This document shows, in pieces, positions 10,515 to 19,938 of a stretch of DNA of 64,000 nt. Made by a program: the position numbers and the translations under genes. The notes beneath the pieces are model-generated. The model was given only the letters and a program-made list of their open reading frames with translations, was not told the DNA's origin and made no database searches. Source of the DNA: Saccharomycopsis crataegensis (taxonomy: Eukaryota; Ascomycota; Saccharomycetes; Ascoideales; Saccharomycopsidaceae). Position 1 is the first letter of the stretch. The number at the start of each line of letters is the position of its first letter. The stretch is taken from contig NW_027043829.1 in NCBI RefSeq assembly GCF_037102585.1, positions 992,001 to 1,056,000 on the forward strand. The letters run 5' to 3'.

Positions 10515-11253
10515 CTTCTTCACGACCTAATTCACTTTCACTTTGCTGTTCATAGTCCTCATCAATTGTGCTCAATAAAATCTTCTCCTCGGTTATTGCT
10601 TCATACATTTGCTGAGCCCTTTTTGCTTCTTCAACGCTCGGCATATCTTTAACTTCGTCCTTTTTATCATCTTTCTTGGAATTATCATTTTTTTTCTTCT
10701 CATCAACTTCTTTCCCGTCAGAACTTTCAGGGACCTCATTTTCCTTTTTGCTTTCACTTTCCAAGTTTTTAAGATCAAGAGCATCAGCATATGTGTTCCA
10801 TTTAGTAATGGTTTCCTTCAATTCTCTTTCAACTCTAATTTTCGATCCACCTTGGATGCTTTTGAAGTAAACATGTAAATAGCTCATATATTTATCGTCA
10901 ATTTTCAACACGTTCTTGATCAACCAGTTTTGTTTCTGTTTAGAAAATTTCCAGTTTTCTTGATCATCAACATACTGTTTGAGATATGCTAATTGGTCTT
11001 TTTCTGGAGGCGGAGCACGCTCACTTTTAGGCAACTTCTTTCTCTTTGCAGGCTTCTTAGTTTCTCCAGTTTGTGACTTGTTATTTGGTTCTTCTCTAGA
11101 TCTTTTCTGTTGACTATTTTTCAAAGATTTCTTTTGTTTGTTTGTGATATTAGCGTCTTCCAAATGGGTTGGGACCGCAAGCGGATCTTCACTCACAGTC
11201 TTCTTAACTTTCAACCCGAGTCTTTTCCATGCAGGAATTCTTTCTTCTGCCAT
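10459..11253 (-). CDS. WKF-domain protein (C7orf50-like)
   Basis: The chosen start is the ATG at 11253 (MAEERIPAWKRLGLKVKK). Residues about 75-150 hold the conserved core: QLAYLKQYVDDQENWKFSKQ followed by KQNWLIKNVLKIDDKYMSYLHVYFKSIQGGSKIRVERE, which matches the WKF domain named after the tryptophan-lysine-phenylalanine motif in C7orf50-type proteins. Flanking regions are lysine-rich and acidic, typical of nucleolar factors. Function is not established; a link to ribosome biogenesis is inferred. After about residue 245 the frame turns into a Ser/Pro-rich tail and stops, while another frame on the same strand opens, so the true C-terminus may lie in the overlapping downstream ORF. Confidence 0.7.
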   Translation of the reverse strand: MAEERIPAWKRLGLKVKKTVSEDPLAVPTHLEDANITNKQKKSLKNSQQKRSREEPNNKSQTGETKKPAKRKKLPKSERAPPPEKDQLAYLKQYVDDQENWKFSKQKQNWLIKNVLKIDDKYMSYLHVYFKSIQGGSKIRVERELKETITKWNTYADALDLKNLESESKKENEVPESSDGKEVDEKKKNDNSKKDDKKDEVKDMPSVEEAKRAQQMYEAITEEKILLSTIDEDYEQQSESELGREEDAKSPKIPSPTIQSASNS

Positions 11254-12346
11254 TTTCGATATTTCTTTCTTCAATTAAAAATACGCTTTAGTGGCACTAC
11301 TTATGAACAAAGAATCACTTTTTTTTCTCTCTCTTCCTCATCTCATGCCCCCAAAAAAAATCATCATCACGGGGGTAACCCGGTCAGTATTATTTCAAGT
11401 ACAAAACGAAAAATTTTTTTTTTATTACTTCTTCTTTTGGGGTTCCACTTTCTTCTTTATCATTCAATGTGCGTGCCATCGCAACCGAAACTCAAGGGTA
11501 TCAAAATTTCTTAAAATTTGATTTTCTTTGAAGGTTGTTCTTTTTTAAGAACTTGGTGGCTAACTAGATCAATTTCAACATACTTGGTTTGAGTCCGTTT
11601 GTGAGATTAACACTTCTAATGGATATAGAGATAGTATACATTTCTTTCCTTGTTTTCTTTTTATTCTTATTCTCTTTTGACAGGTAATTGAACAATAATC
11701 GTCACTTGGATTCAATTTGAAAGGAATATGGAAACCTGTAATGTATCGTAATTGTAGCAAGACCCTGGGGGCTTCTGGGTTACCTATGTTAAACCCTCAG
11801 TGTAATACAGAAGAGTAACCAATTCAATATTGATGATTGTGATATAATAAGTCAGGGTTTCTACAAGAGATCACAACTTTCTTCTATCATGAGTTGATTC
11901 TTTTCTAAAAACGTGTTGGCGATATCTTCTGAAAGATAACTATAGCAGCCCGGAGTTCACATTAAAGCAAAAATTTCATTTTCGAGATCCTGCTTTGCTT
12001 AAGAGCTGTACCATCCAATGGTTTACAAATATTGACAAATACTAGCAAATATTAACACCTGATAATGAATTAGCACTTAATTCGCTAATGACATCGGCAA
12101 CAATAGTCCATCTATCAAAATTTTCGAAATAGTTACATTCATTGACATTAGCTATAACATACGCAGTAAACAGGTTCCAGAACCGTTTTTGTTTTTTCTA
12201 GAAACTCTCTAAACAACACCCGCAGTTGCAACATTAATTAACTTAATATTTTTGTAATGTTATTAGCTGCATATTTATATTTTTATGGATATATTATCTC
12301 CATCAGGAATCTTCAGCTTTGAGAAAAAAAAATATTTTCCGAAAAA
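11254..12346. other. Intergenic region
   Basis: About 1.1 kb with T-rich tracts just upstream of the WKF gene (11318-11460) and then AT-rich sequence up to the tRNA-Asn. No convincing ORF, and no clear copy of the repeat blocks found elsewhere was recognised, though the stretch resembles the other tRNA-flanking relic zones in composition. Confidence 0.4.
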
Positions 12347-12420
12347 CGACCTCGGTGAGGATCGAACTCACGATCTTGCGATTAACAGTCGCACGCCTTA
12401 ACCAGCTTGGCCACGAAGTC
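12347..12420 (-). tRNA. tRNA-Asn(GTT)
   Basis: A 74-nt cloverleaf without intron, almost identical to other yeast tRNA-Asn genes: acceptor GACTTCG/CGAGGTC with G73, D arm in GGCCAAGCTGGTTAAGGC, anticodon loop CTGTTAA with GTT, and T arm GTGAG-TTCGATC-CTCAC. A T-run follows on the minus strand (TTTTTC after the 3' end). Confidence 0.95.
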
Positions 12421-13155
12421 TGATGAAAAAGCCTCTTCTGAACTGATTATTCTGGATTTCTAACTTAGAAAAAACCGGGGCTCAAAACCACACTTTTATA
12501 TTAATTACAGCTAGGGTTTACCGGAGTGGAAGTATGGCCATCCGTAAGTGCTGCATTGGAGGACGGATAAGTTGCAGTTAAAGTTATCTTAGGACATTAT
12601 GAAGTAATAATATTGAGTTGTTACTAGTTATATTGCGGACTGGATGGTTTGTGTGTCGTTTATTCCAGCTTAGGACTAAACTGAGATGGAGGTCTTTGTT
12701 GAGGGGTTTTGGCATTATTAAGGTTATGAGCACGTGTATCATTGCCTATAACCAATACCTCAAACCATACTACTACACCAATGTTACAATCAGTGTGAAA
12801 GGGCACACTAGATTCTGGAATCAAGTGGAGATTACAGGCAGTATTTTATATCCAAAGAGACTTGTCTTTCCTAAACTAAATCAAGGTCAAAACTAAAGGA
12901 ATGTTGAATCCTTAAATAAATAAAATGGTTAAAACTAATAATGGGGTGTTGGACCCCTTCCCGGAATAAAGGACTAAAAGATAAGGGGTGGAACATAAGG
13001 TGATACCTTGATAAGGTAATACCTCGATGAGGTAATGCCGATCATGGGTTCCGTATGGTACCATGAATGAATGAATGAATGAATTGTATACCATACCGAT
13101 GGTAACCAGGACACAACCTAACCATGATCCCATAATATAAAAACCAATCACAAGT
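12421..13155. mobile_element. Repeat-remnant zone between two tRNA genes
   Basis: The stretch from about 12670 to 12720 (AAACTGAGATGG..GGTCTTTGTT..GGTTTTGG) is clearly related to 6520-6565 near the tRNA-Arg, and the (ATGA)n-TTGTATA block at 13066 recurs at 6271. The blocks occur in opposite order at the two places, so more than one insertion is likely. A segment beginning TGTTGGACC at about 12943 and ending just before the tRNA-Leu has LTR-like ends (TG...CA) but also a complex hairpin structure. No coding domains were seen. It looks like old, degraded retroelement sequence. Confidence 0.35.
13001..13135. repeat. Hairpin-rich block with nested inverted repeats
   Basis: Two near-identical 15-bp palindromes lie side by side, TACCTTGATAAGGTA at 13004-13018 and TACCTCGATGAGGTA at 13020-13034. 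Just downstream, GATCATGGGTT pairs imperfectly with AACCATGATC and, inside that, GTATGGTA pairs with TACCATAC around an (ATGA)n loop. The whole could fold into several stems. It ends about 20 bp before the tRNA-Leu gene. Confidence 0.7.
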
Positions 13156-13273
13156 GGAGGGTTGGCCGAGCGGTCTAAGGCGATCGACTCAAGAGCACAT
13201 TTGTTCTTCTTCTGCATTGCAGTTGAGCAATCGATTATCGTAAGATGCGCGAGTTCGAATCTCGCATCCTTCA
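13156..13273 (+). tRNA. tRNA-Leu(CAA) with a 36-nt intron
   Basis: Acceptor GGAGGGT/ATCCTTC with A73, A box TGGCCGAGCGG, D arm, anticodon stem ATCGA/TCGAT and loop CTCAAG-A with anticodon CAA, long variable arm (TATCGTAAGATGC region) typical of tRNA-Leu, T arm GCGAG-TTCGAAT-CTCGC. The intron is 13194-13229, between positions 37 and 38, as in other yeast tRNA-Leu(CAA) genes. A T-run ends transcription. Confidence 0.93.
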
Positions 13274-13852
13274 TTATTTTTTTCCCAAATTCAAATTACA
13301 ATTTTTTGTAAACCAATTCCCAGAGGTAAGCAGTGTAAATCTACACAATATATTTGTTATTCAAGCAAACATAATTTTGTCATAAGTTTCTGCAAATACT
13401 ACCAATAAAAAACTGTGGGGGAGGGGGGGGGTATCCCTTATCTGCATATTATACAGCGCAAGTCCCTTCAACAGAAAGAACCCTGGACATTGTGCTCTGT
13501 CACACGACCCACATAATGCGGGGATTACCCTCATGAAGGAAATATCCACCTTGATAGGCATTTGAGGCGATGCCCGTTTGGTATCTCACAAAAAAAAAAG
13601 CCTCTTCTTTGGAGTTTTCTCCCCCAAGGCTTTTTGCTATTGATTTATTTATTTGATAGCCACTATCAAATACCTGAAAACTTCTCCCCTCCCTAATTTA
13701 CCTGTTTTAAAATCGCTAATGAGCACTTTGCGGTCCTAGATTGAGAAACTTCAGTGAGTCAGAGTATCCTGTTCATGCTTTATTTAGGAATATTATCAGC
13801 TTTCTTTTAGTGATCCCTATACATAGCCAGACTCACGGTAACAAAACAAATC
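13274..13852. other. Intergenic region upstream of the TMN gene
   Basis: It holds a G-run near 13421-13430 and a stem AAAAAGCCT/AGGCTTTTT (13595-13603 with 13627-13635) around a 23-nt loop. The promoter of the TMN gene lies at the right. No gene was seen. Confidence 0.45.
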
Positions 13853-15838
13853 ATGATTCTTCTATATTGGGTACCCATCTATATATGGTGCTTGTTGTCT
13901 CCAGTATATGCCACCGTATCCAAAAGTAACTATAATAGAGATGATGAGATCCCAATTTTGGTTACGAATATATCACCAGGTGGCAATGGTGAGAATGGTC
14001 TTTTCCATTTGTATCCAGTAAGCTATTTTGAAGAAGCCACCGATTTCTGCTACGCAGATAAATGGGTTGATGAGAATGAACCTAGTTTTGATAATCAAAA
14101 ATATAAAACGATCAGTAATGTGTTCAAAAGTGATACAATATTCAATGACCATATTTACTATGGTCCGCGTACAATTATATCCAAATTTCAGCAAGACATC
14201 CAGTGTGACCAAATGTGCTGGAGAAGCTATGCTACAGCTAATGCATCACAAATCAATTTCTTGATTGAAAATGATTACCGTTTGAATTTTTACATCGATG
14301 ATATGCCGATTGGCAAAGAATTTTATGATTATAATTCGAATAAGTTTTACCTATCCAATAATGTTCCAATTGGGTATAGTGATGTTAATAAGGTTCTTCA
14401 CATCTATAACCATTGGCAGTTCGTTATTTATTACACAAACACCGGCTTGAACAATTATAATATAATCAAGGCAGTAATGCAACAACGTTCAACGAAAAGA
14501 CTGAAAGAATCTGAAAACCAATGCCAGGTTTTCCCTCCAATGACTTTGAGATTGAAGTCTGATGTTGATAATAAAGTGATTTTCACTTATGAAATTGTTT
14601 GGAAGGAAGTGGATCATGAGGTTACTAATCATTATGACTGGTCAAATCGTTTTGATCAATATAGACATAGTTTGGTCAATTATAAATACGACAATATCCA
14701 AAATACTTTGAACTTTGTTTTGGTGCTTTTCATTGCCTTATATTCAAGAAGCAAATTTAGTTCGATCATTAATGATGCCGACATGAAGAGCTATAAAGCT
14801 GTATCTAGCAGCCCACTTGCTGAAGAAACCGTTGATGATGAGTTTTTGTTAGACTGGCATTCATTGAAAAATGATGTGTTCAGAAAACCATGTAATTTGG
14901 TCCTATTTTCAAACTTGGTTGGTTTTGGTTTCCAATTTCTATTAACATCTACCTTGATTTTATCTCTTTTGATTTTGAATATAATTTCTATTTTAATACC
15001 CAATGATGTCAAGCATAAATTTTTCGAATTTGCTATTCTCACTAGTGGTATTCAATCATATGTCTCTTCTACTGTCTACAAGAATTTCCATCCAAGTTAT
15101 TCCAAAAAAAATTCTGCCACGAACACTCTCAAAGATCACAAGAAAATCATTGTTGTAAATGCAATTTTTACTCCTATAGTGTTTCTTGTGATCAGTACAG
15201 TGTTGAATTTGGCGTACAAATCCGCTAATTCCTCCAAGTATTTAGGATTTGATGTTTTTATGAAAATTGTTAAGAAGTTCCTATTCCTATATTTCCCATT
15301 GTCGTTACTGGGATCTTTATATTCTTTGAAATTTAGTAAAACTAATTTCTTCAATGAAAATGTCAATGTCAACATAATTGAAAAGCAAATTCCTTCATCC
15401 GTGCCGGTTTTTAACAGACCAGTTATTACTTCATTGGTTGTTGCCATATTCCCTTTTACTATTGTTTGTACGAGATTGGATTCATTATGGTACTCAATTC
15501 TCTTCAACAATTTCTATTTTGGCTTCTGGAACTATTTGATATGTGTCTTTTTGGCGTGTATTGTTTCTGCGGCCATAAATATGACTATGGTTTTTGATTC
15601 CTTGAATGCAGGTGATTGGAAGTGGCATTGGCTATCTGTTAAGAGCGGATTAACTGTTGCGTTATACTGTTTTGTTTACAGTTTTAAAGTTGTTGGCTGG
15701 AACAAGTTTGGTGATAAACAATCTTTTTTAATTTTTGTATGCCAGAACTTTTTGGTGAGTTTTTTGATTGGTGCAGGATTCGCCAGTATCAACTTTTATT
15801 TTGCATGGGTGCTGGTTAAGAGACTTTATAAAGCTTGA
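13853..15838 (+). CDS. TMN3: EMP70/TMN family membrane protein, TMN3-like
   Basis: A transmembrane-nine protein of 661 residues. The hydrophobic N-terminus (about residues 1-20) looks like a signal peptide; a long lumenal domain follows with the family pattern FHLYPVSYFEE...FCYADKW and a short cysteine motif IQCDQMCW; from about residue 280 there are nine hydrophobic segments. Family members sit in Golgi/endosomal membranes and act in sorting of membrane proteins and cell adhesion. The match to the TMN core is weak in places, and I saw no strong KXD/E COPI signal (the tail ends LVKRLYKA), so TMN3, the divergent member, is the best guess rather than EMP70 itself. Confidence 0.75.
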   Translation: MILLYWVPIYIWCLLSPVYATVSKSNYNRDDEIPILVTNISPGGNGENGLFHLYPVSYFEEATDFCYADKWVDENEPSFDNQKYKTISNVFKSDTIFNDHIYYGPRTIISKFQQDIQCDQMCWRSYATANASQINFLIENDYRLNFYIDDMPIGKEFYDYNSNKFYLSNNVPIGYSDVNKVLHIYNHWQFVIYYTNTGLNNYNIIKAVMQQRSTKRLKESENQCQVFPPMTLRLKSDVDNKVIFTYEIVWKEVDHEVTNHYDWSNRFDQYRHSLVNYKYDNIQNTLNFVLVLFIALYSRSKFSSIINDADMKSYKAVSSSPLAEETVDDEFLLDWHSLKNDVFRKPCNLVLFSNLVGFGFQFLLTSTLILSLLILNIISILIPNDVKHKFFEFAILTSGIQSYVSSTVYKNFHPSYSKKNSATNTLKDHKKIIVVNAIFTPIVFLVISTVLNLAYKSANSSKYLGFDVFMKIVKKFLFLYFPLSLLGSLYSLKFSKTNFFNENVNVNIIEKQIPSSVPVFNRPVITSLVVAIFPFTIVCTRLDSLWYSILFNNFYFGFWNYLICVFLACIVSAAINMTMVFDSLNAGDWKWHWLSVKSGLTVALYCFVYSFKVVGWNKFGDKQSFLIFVCQNFLVSFLIGAGFASINFYFAWVLVKRLYKA

Positions 15839-16291
15839 GATAATTGTATTTCCTCCTATAGACTATACAAATAACCACTTGAACTTTGTGCATACATTCT
15901 CTGTTTTCTTGTATTATCTTTGTGCACTTCTTCATTTCTTGAACTCTCCTGCCCCTTGAAATATCTTTCAACCTACAACATGTCCATATTTTAGTTTATT
16001 TCTTTCTGGGCACTTTTATTTTTTTATCTTGCTTTTTTATCAATTTTATGTTAGCTACTGATATATTTTTAAGCCGGCTTATCATATATACACTTTTCAT
16101 AAGCTCGTACTGTAGTTGTCAAGTTATACCAATCTTTTTTTTTTTTTTTTTTTCTTCTACCATTACAACAAGTGGAAGATACCTTAAAAGATGAACTAAA
16201 TTAAAATAGACAAGAAAAAGAGAAAGTTAAAATAAAAATAAAAAAGTGGAAAAAGTCGTTATATCAATTTTTTTTGTTCCCTCATTCTTCT
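15839..16291. other. Intergenic region between convergent genes
   Basis: 3' flanks of the TMN gene and PRE1. It contains a T-run of about 20 near 16136-16153 and AT-rich processing-type sequence. No gene was seen. Confidence 0.5.
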
Positions 16292-17070
16292 TTAAAGAGC
16301 GGTCAAATCATCATACTCCTTCACTCCTTGGGAATTTATAACCTTCACTCTTAAACCCTTGAAGTCAATTGGCATTCTGGTAGATAGCTCCTTATTACAC
16401 AATTGCAACAATTTTATACCTTCTTCTTCATTCAAATCTGGTTTATAATGGCGATCCAATAATGACAAAGCGTAGAAAGCGGCGTACCCGTGCGCAGCGT
16501 ATGGTAATTCGACATTTGTTCCAAGATAATCTATCCAATACAAAGAGGTTTCAGGTGTTTCTTTGTTAATATCACACCCACCAATGAGCACATTGACTTG
16601 GAATGGCTTTCTAGATCTGATGGAGGTAGCCAATTCTTTTCTGACAAAAGACGCCATAGCCTTCGGTGAAAGTTCATAATTCTGACGAACTGAGAAGAGC
16701 TTCAAGTTGGCTTGAACGTATTCAGCAAATTGAACTATAAGATTGAAGAGCTGTTAGTAACGACGCCTCACCATAAATATTCACTGTGGTCCCAACTTAT
16801 AATGGCATTGAATAGTTTTGAACTTGTCCAAGTAAAATACAATCATAAAAAAAAAAAAAGAAAGCATAGAGCTAATTTTAAGGTAAAAAATAATGAAATT
16901 TCCAACATACCAGTATCCCCAGATTCACCAGTGAATGCCATAGCTGAATGATCCCCCAAGTTTCTGGTTTTATCATCACTAGCCTTCAAAACAGAGATAC
17001 CTCTAGTAACGGCTTTCGAGGTGGCAATTAAAACAGAATCGTTCAACTTGATCCCTAATATGATATCCAT
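16292..17070 (-). CDS. PRE1: 20S proteasome subunit beta-4, spliced
   Basis: Two exons: 17070-16911 and 16734-16292, joining to a 200-residue protein. The intron (176 nt) has donor GTATGT, a perfect TACTAAC at 16759-16753 and acceptor TATAG, and the junction restores GESGDTVQFAEYVQ as in Pre1. The N-terminus MDIILGIKLNDSVLIATSKA and the later ELSPKAMASFVRKELA and VELPYAAHGYAAFYALSLLD match beta-4 throughout. Beta-4 is a non-catalytic subunit of the beta ring, so the lack of an N-terminal Thr propeptide is expected. A PACE-like element lies upstream. Confidence 0.96.
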
Positions 17071-17670
17071 GGTTGTAATTAATGTTTATGTATAAGGAAA
17101 CCTTCAATATAAAATTTATCGAAATAGATAAATTGTCTGGTAATTATCTCAATAACTTGGGCTACTGACTAAAGTTGGTGGCAATTTTGGTTTAGTTTAA
17201 CCAAATTCATTCAATATTTGAGCTTAATCACGTGATAAAATATGGAAAAAAAAATTACTGCAATCTATACGGGATGCCTATTATGATTGAAAACTGGTAC
17301 TCTGGGATATAAAATATTGTAAATAAATCTCATAAATACCTTCTTTTATTATATAGAAATAGGTAAAAAAAAGTCTATATAATATATATATAGTATTTTT
17401 TTTTCTCTTGCTCCATTTACTTTCAATTTCTTCCGGTCATTATATCCAGCATCTAACGCTTTTGAAGATTCTTTGAAAATTGTAGAATAGAAGGGGAGCT
17501 AGATGAAATGATAAATTTTGCTGTCTATGGATGAATGCAAACTCTTTCCCTACAAGAATCTTCCAAATAGCATTACCAATTTGGCATAATACATATATTT
17601 TCAATCAATTCACTTTTGGATTACCTAACATCTGTAGACGTTAAGGCATGGTTAACCATTACCTAAAAGA
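17071..17670. other. Intergenic region upstream of PRE1
   Basis: It contains the PRE1 promoter with a PACE-like site (17177-17184), a TCACGTGA palindrome around 17228-17235 (a Cbf1/bHLH-type E-box), and AT-rich sequence down to the 3' flank of the OPT gene. No ORF of note. Confidence 0.5.
17177..17184. promoter_or_regulatory. PACE-like element (Rpn4-type)
   Basis: GGTGGCAA, the core of the proteasome-associated control element GGTGGCAAA bound by Rpn4, 107 bp upstream of the PRE1 ATG. The final base is T instead of A. Use by Rpn4 is inferred. Confidence 0.55.
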
Positions 17671-19938
17671 TTACCAGCCTTCTGGAGGAGTAATTTTGCT
17701 TGTAAGGTGGGGGCAACCTGTATGATCACAGCCCTTCTTGGACACTTCTGTACCCCACCAAGAAAAACCATCAGAACCACCAGTATATACCACACAGAAG
17801 TAAATGATAATAGCAGCAATAGCAACACCACAGTCTAAGCCAACTGCCATGACTAAATTGTACTTCTTCCACCAACCATGTCTTCTTCTGTGGACCCAAA
17901 TATTCATAATGAAGGCCACAAAAGCCCAACTTGAATAATTGATTCCAGTAACACTTGGAATATTAGAAGCACCTCCGAAAAACAATGTTGTATTGAATTT
18001 TTGAAGGAACACATTTTTCTTCCACTTTAATTGCATGAGACAAACAATTGAAGCAGTGCCAGCTCCAATAAAGAAGAACCACATCACCCAAGAATAACGC
18101 CCACCATGAGAGTAAATATGTGTACCAAATAATCCCCAAACCAAATAACTATTGTATTGGGTTTTGGAACTTCTGCAGTACATGTCGTTTTTAGCTTCTG
18201 CAGTACAAACCTCTTTTAAATGCTCGATAAGGTAACCAGTGACTGCTGGACTGACCAAACCTGCCCACACTGAACTAACCAATAAAACCGACATCACCAC
18301 CTTTGGAGGGACTTTCATGTAATGTCCGACTTTGGCAGCACTAGCAGCATGTTTTGCGTGCTGTAAAGTACCAAAACCCATGGTGTAGAAAAACATGATG
18401 CTGATTGGCTTTCCTTTGAACCAGAATGCGGCAACTATTTCAAAGAAAGAAGATAAGGCAACTTCAAAGTTTGAACGAGATTCAATCAAAGATAAAGGCA
18501 AGAAAAGACCACCACCAACAACTAAAGAGACAATATAAGATGCTGGACTGAATTCGATATCTACCCAACCTCCGCTAAAACCAAAGCCCATTCCTAGTGC
18601 AATCAAACCGATGCAGACATAAAAGTACCATGGGAATCTTTTATACTTTTCCATGGCAACATTGTGAGCATCAGTTTTTTTATTCCTCAAACCCCCAATG
18701 ACATCTTCATGGAATCGGAAGAAAAAGGAGACCATCATGGCCGAAAACGCTGCTAACCCTAAAGCCAAGTTCATCAAAAATGCAATTGGCAACATGACAG
18801 GAGAATATTTCTTGAACTTGGCGTAATCAAGAGACCATTTGCTATCAATGACTTTAGAAGCATCATAAGATTTACCTTTAACATCATAAATTGCGGAAGT
18901 CATAATTGGGAAATGCGCAGTTTGCCAGTGATTCTGATAATACAATCCAGGCATTACAATCCAGATCCAGAAGACAAAGGAAAAGAAAATACATGCAGTT
19001 GACCAGAACGGAGTGGTCAAAGGATTGTTTAAAGAAGATACTTGCGTCCAATCCAAAGTCAATGGGAATAAACCTAAACCAGTCTTGACCCCGAATATTT
19101 GAGAAAGAGTAGCGTTTTCTGGTCTAATCCAACTAATCCAAGCTCCAATATCACTAAAAAATGGGGCAATTAAATCAGGGAACCAGTACCAAACAAATGA
19201 TAGGAAAAAAACGACTACGAAGAAATTGAGTCTAGAAATCTTCCAGTTACCCACTGGAATGTTTTCTCTGGAGTGCAAAGTGGGAAACAAGGCGCATATA
19301 CTTAACACCCCAGGCCAGGTGATGTTAGCAGGGGTGACTAAGATATCAGTCGAGAGTCCGGCCCAACAAAAAGCCATCAAGAAACTGGAGATATGAAGGA
19401 GAAGCATTCTGTCGATCCCAATATCTCTCTTGAAATAGAAAAATTCAACAGAAACATTTTTGTTGACCATTGCTGCACTGTCCACCAAATTCGCCATTAT
19501 GAATACGCATGTATGCTCCTTTTGGTTGAAAGGGCCTGGGTTCAAATGGATAGATTTTCCAAAGGGCAAAGGGATCGACCAGGCTGGCACAATATAATAC
19601 CAAAGCATACCAATCGGATAAGCAACGAGCTGAGCAACGATAGGACCAACGTGAAGGGTTGGATATCTCAATAGGAAAAAGGAATCAACACCACCAATTA
19701 CACCACTCAATACGATACTGATCACCCACATTCTCAATGTATTGGCTTCACCTTCATAGTCCTCGGTTGGAACAATGGCATCAATATCTTCTGAAGTGAT
19801 ATCAATGACCTCTAAAAGCTTCTGGCTTCCAATGGACGAGGAAGAGAGAGAAGCATCTTCGTGTTTTTCTTTATCGAGGTACCCTTTGCTATCTTGATCC
19901 TCTTTTAGACAATTTATGTGTATGTGATCTTGGAACAT
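17671..19938 (-). CDS. OPT-family oligopeptide transporter
   Basis: A proton-coupled transporter of the OPT family, 755 residues with roughly 14-16 hydrophobic segments after an acidic cytosolic N-terminus. Signatures: LRMWVISIVLSGVIGGVDSF at the first helix, the NPGPFNQKEH motif near residue 130, and KVPPKVVM late in the protein. Family members carry tetra-/pentapeptides and, in some branches, glutathione or metal complexes; substrate cannot be read from sequence. The missing exact SPY-EVR motif (here IVPTEDYEGEANT) suggests a divergent branch. It is likely plasma-membrane. Context gives no clue: PRE1 lies on one side, a 1.7-kb gap on the other. Confidence 0.88.
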   Translation of the reverse strand: MFQDHIHINCLKEDQDSKGYLDKEKHEDASLSSSSIGSQKLLEVIDITSEDIDAIVPTEDYEGEANTLRMWVISIVLSGVIGGVDSFFLLRYPTLHVGPIVAQLVAYPIGMLWYYIVPAWSIPLPFGKSIHLNPGPFNQKEHTCVFIMANLVDSAAMVNKNVSVEFFYFKRDIGIDRMLLLHISSFLMAFCWAGLSTDILVTPANITWPGVLSICALFPTLHSRENIPVGNWKISRLNFFVVVFFLSFVWYWFPDLIAPFFSDIGAWISWIRPENATLSQIFGVKTGLGLFPLTLDWTQVSSLNNPLTTPFWSTACIFFSFVFWIWIVMPGLYYQNHWQTAHFPIMTSAIYDVKGKSYDASKVIDSKWSLDYAKFKKYSPVMLPIAFLMNLALGLAAFSAMMVSFFFRFHEDVIGGLRNKKTDAHNVAMEKYKRFPWYFYVCIGLIALGMGFGFSGGWVDIEFSPASYIVSLVVGGGLFLPLSLIESRSNFEVALSSFFEIVAAFWFKGKPISIMFFYTMGFGTLQHAKHAASAAKVGHYMKVPPKVVMSVLLVSSVWAGLVSPAVTGYLIEHLKEVCTAEAKNDMYCRSSKTQYNSYLVWGLFGTHIYSHGGRYSWVMWFFFIGAGTASIVCLMQLKWKKNVFLQKFNTTLFFGGASNIPSVTGINYSSWAFVAFIMNIWVHRRRHGWWKKYNLVMAVGLDCGVAIAAIIIYFCVVYTGGSDGFSWWGTEVSKKGCDHTGCPHLTSKITPPEGW

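Noticed and set aside
12618-12896. 92-codon ORF between the tRNA genes
   Set aside because: It falls in the repeat-remnant zone and has no family signature; not a host gene.
13595-13635. Bacterial-style terminator hairpin with T-run
   Set aside because: The stem is real but the context is a yeast genome; no polymerase that would use it.
13274-13852. Short ORFs 13361-13561 and 13741-13929
   Set aside because: The first has a plausible ATG but no family match; the second overlaps the TMN start in another frame.
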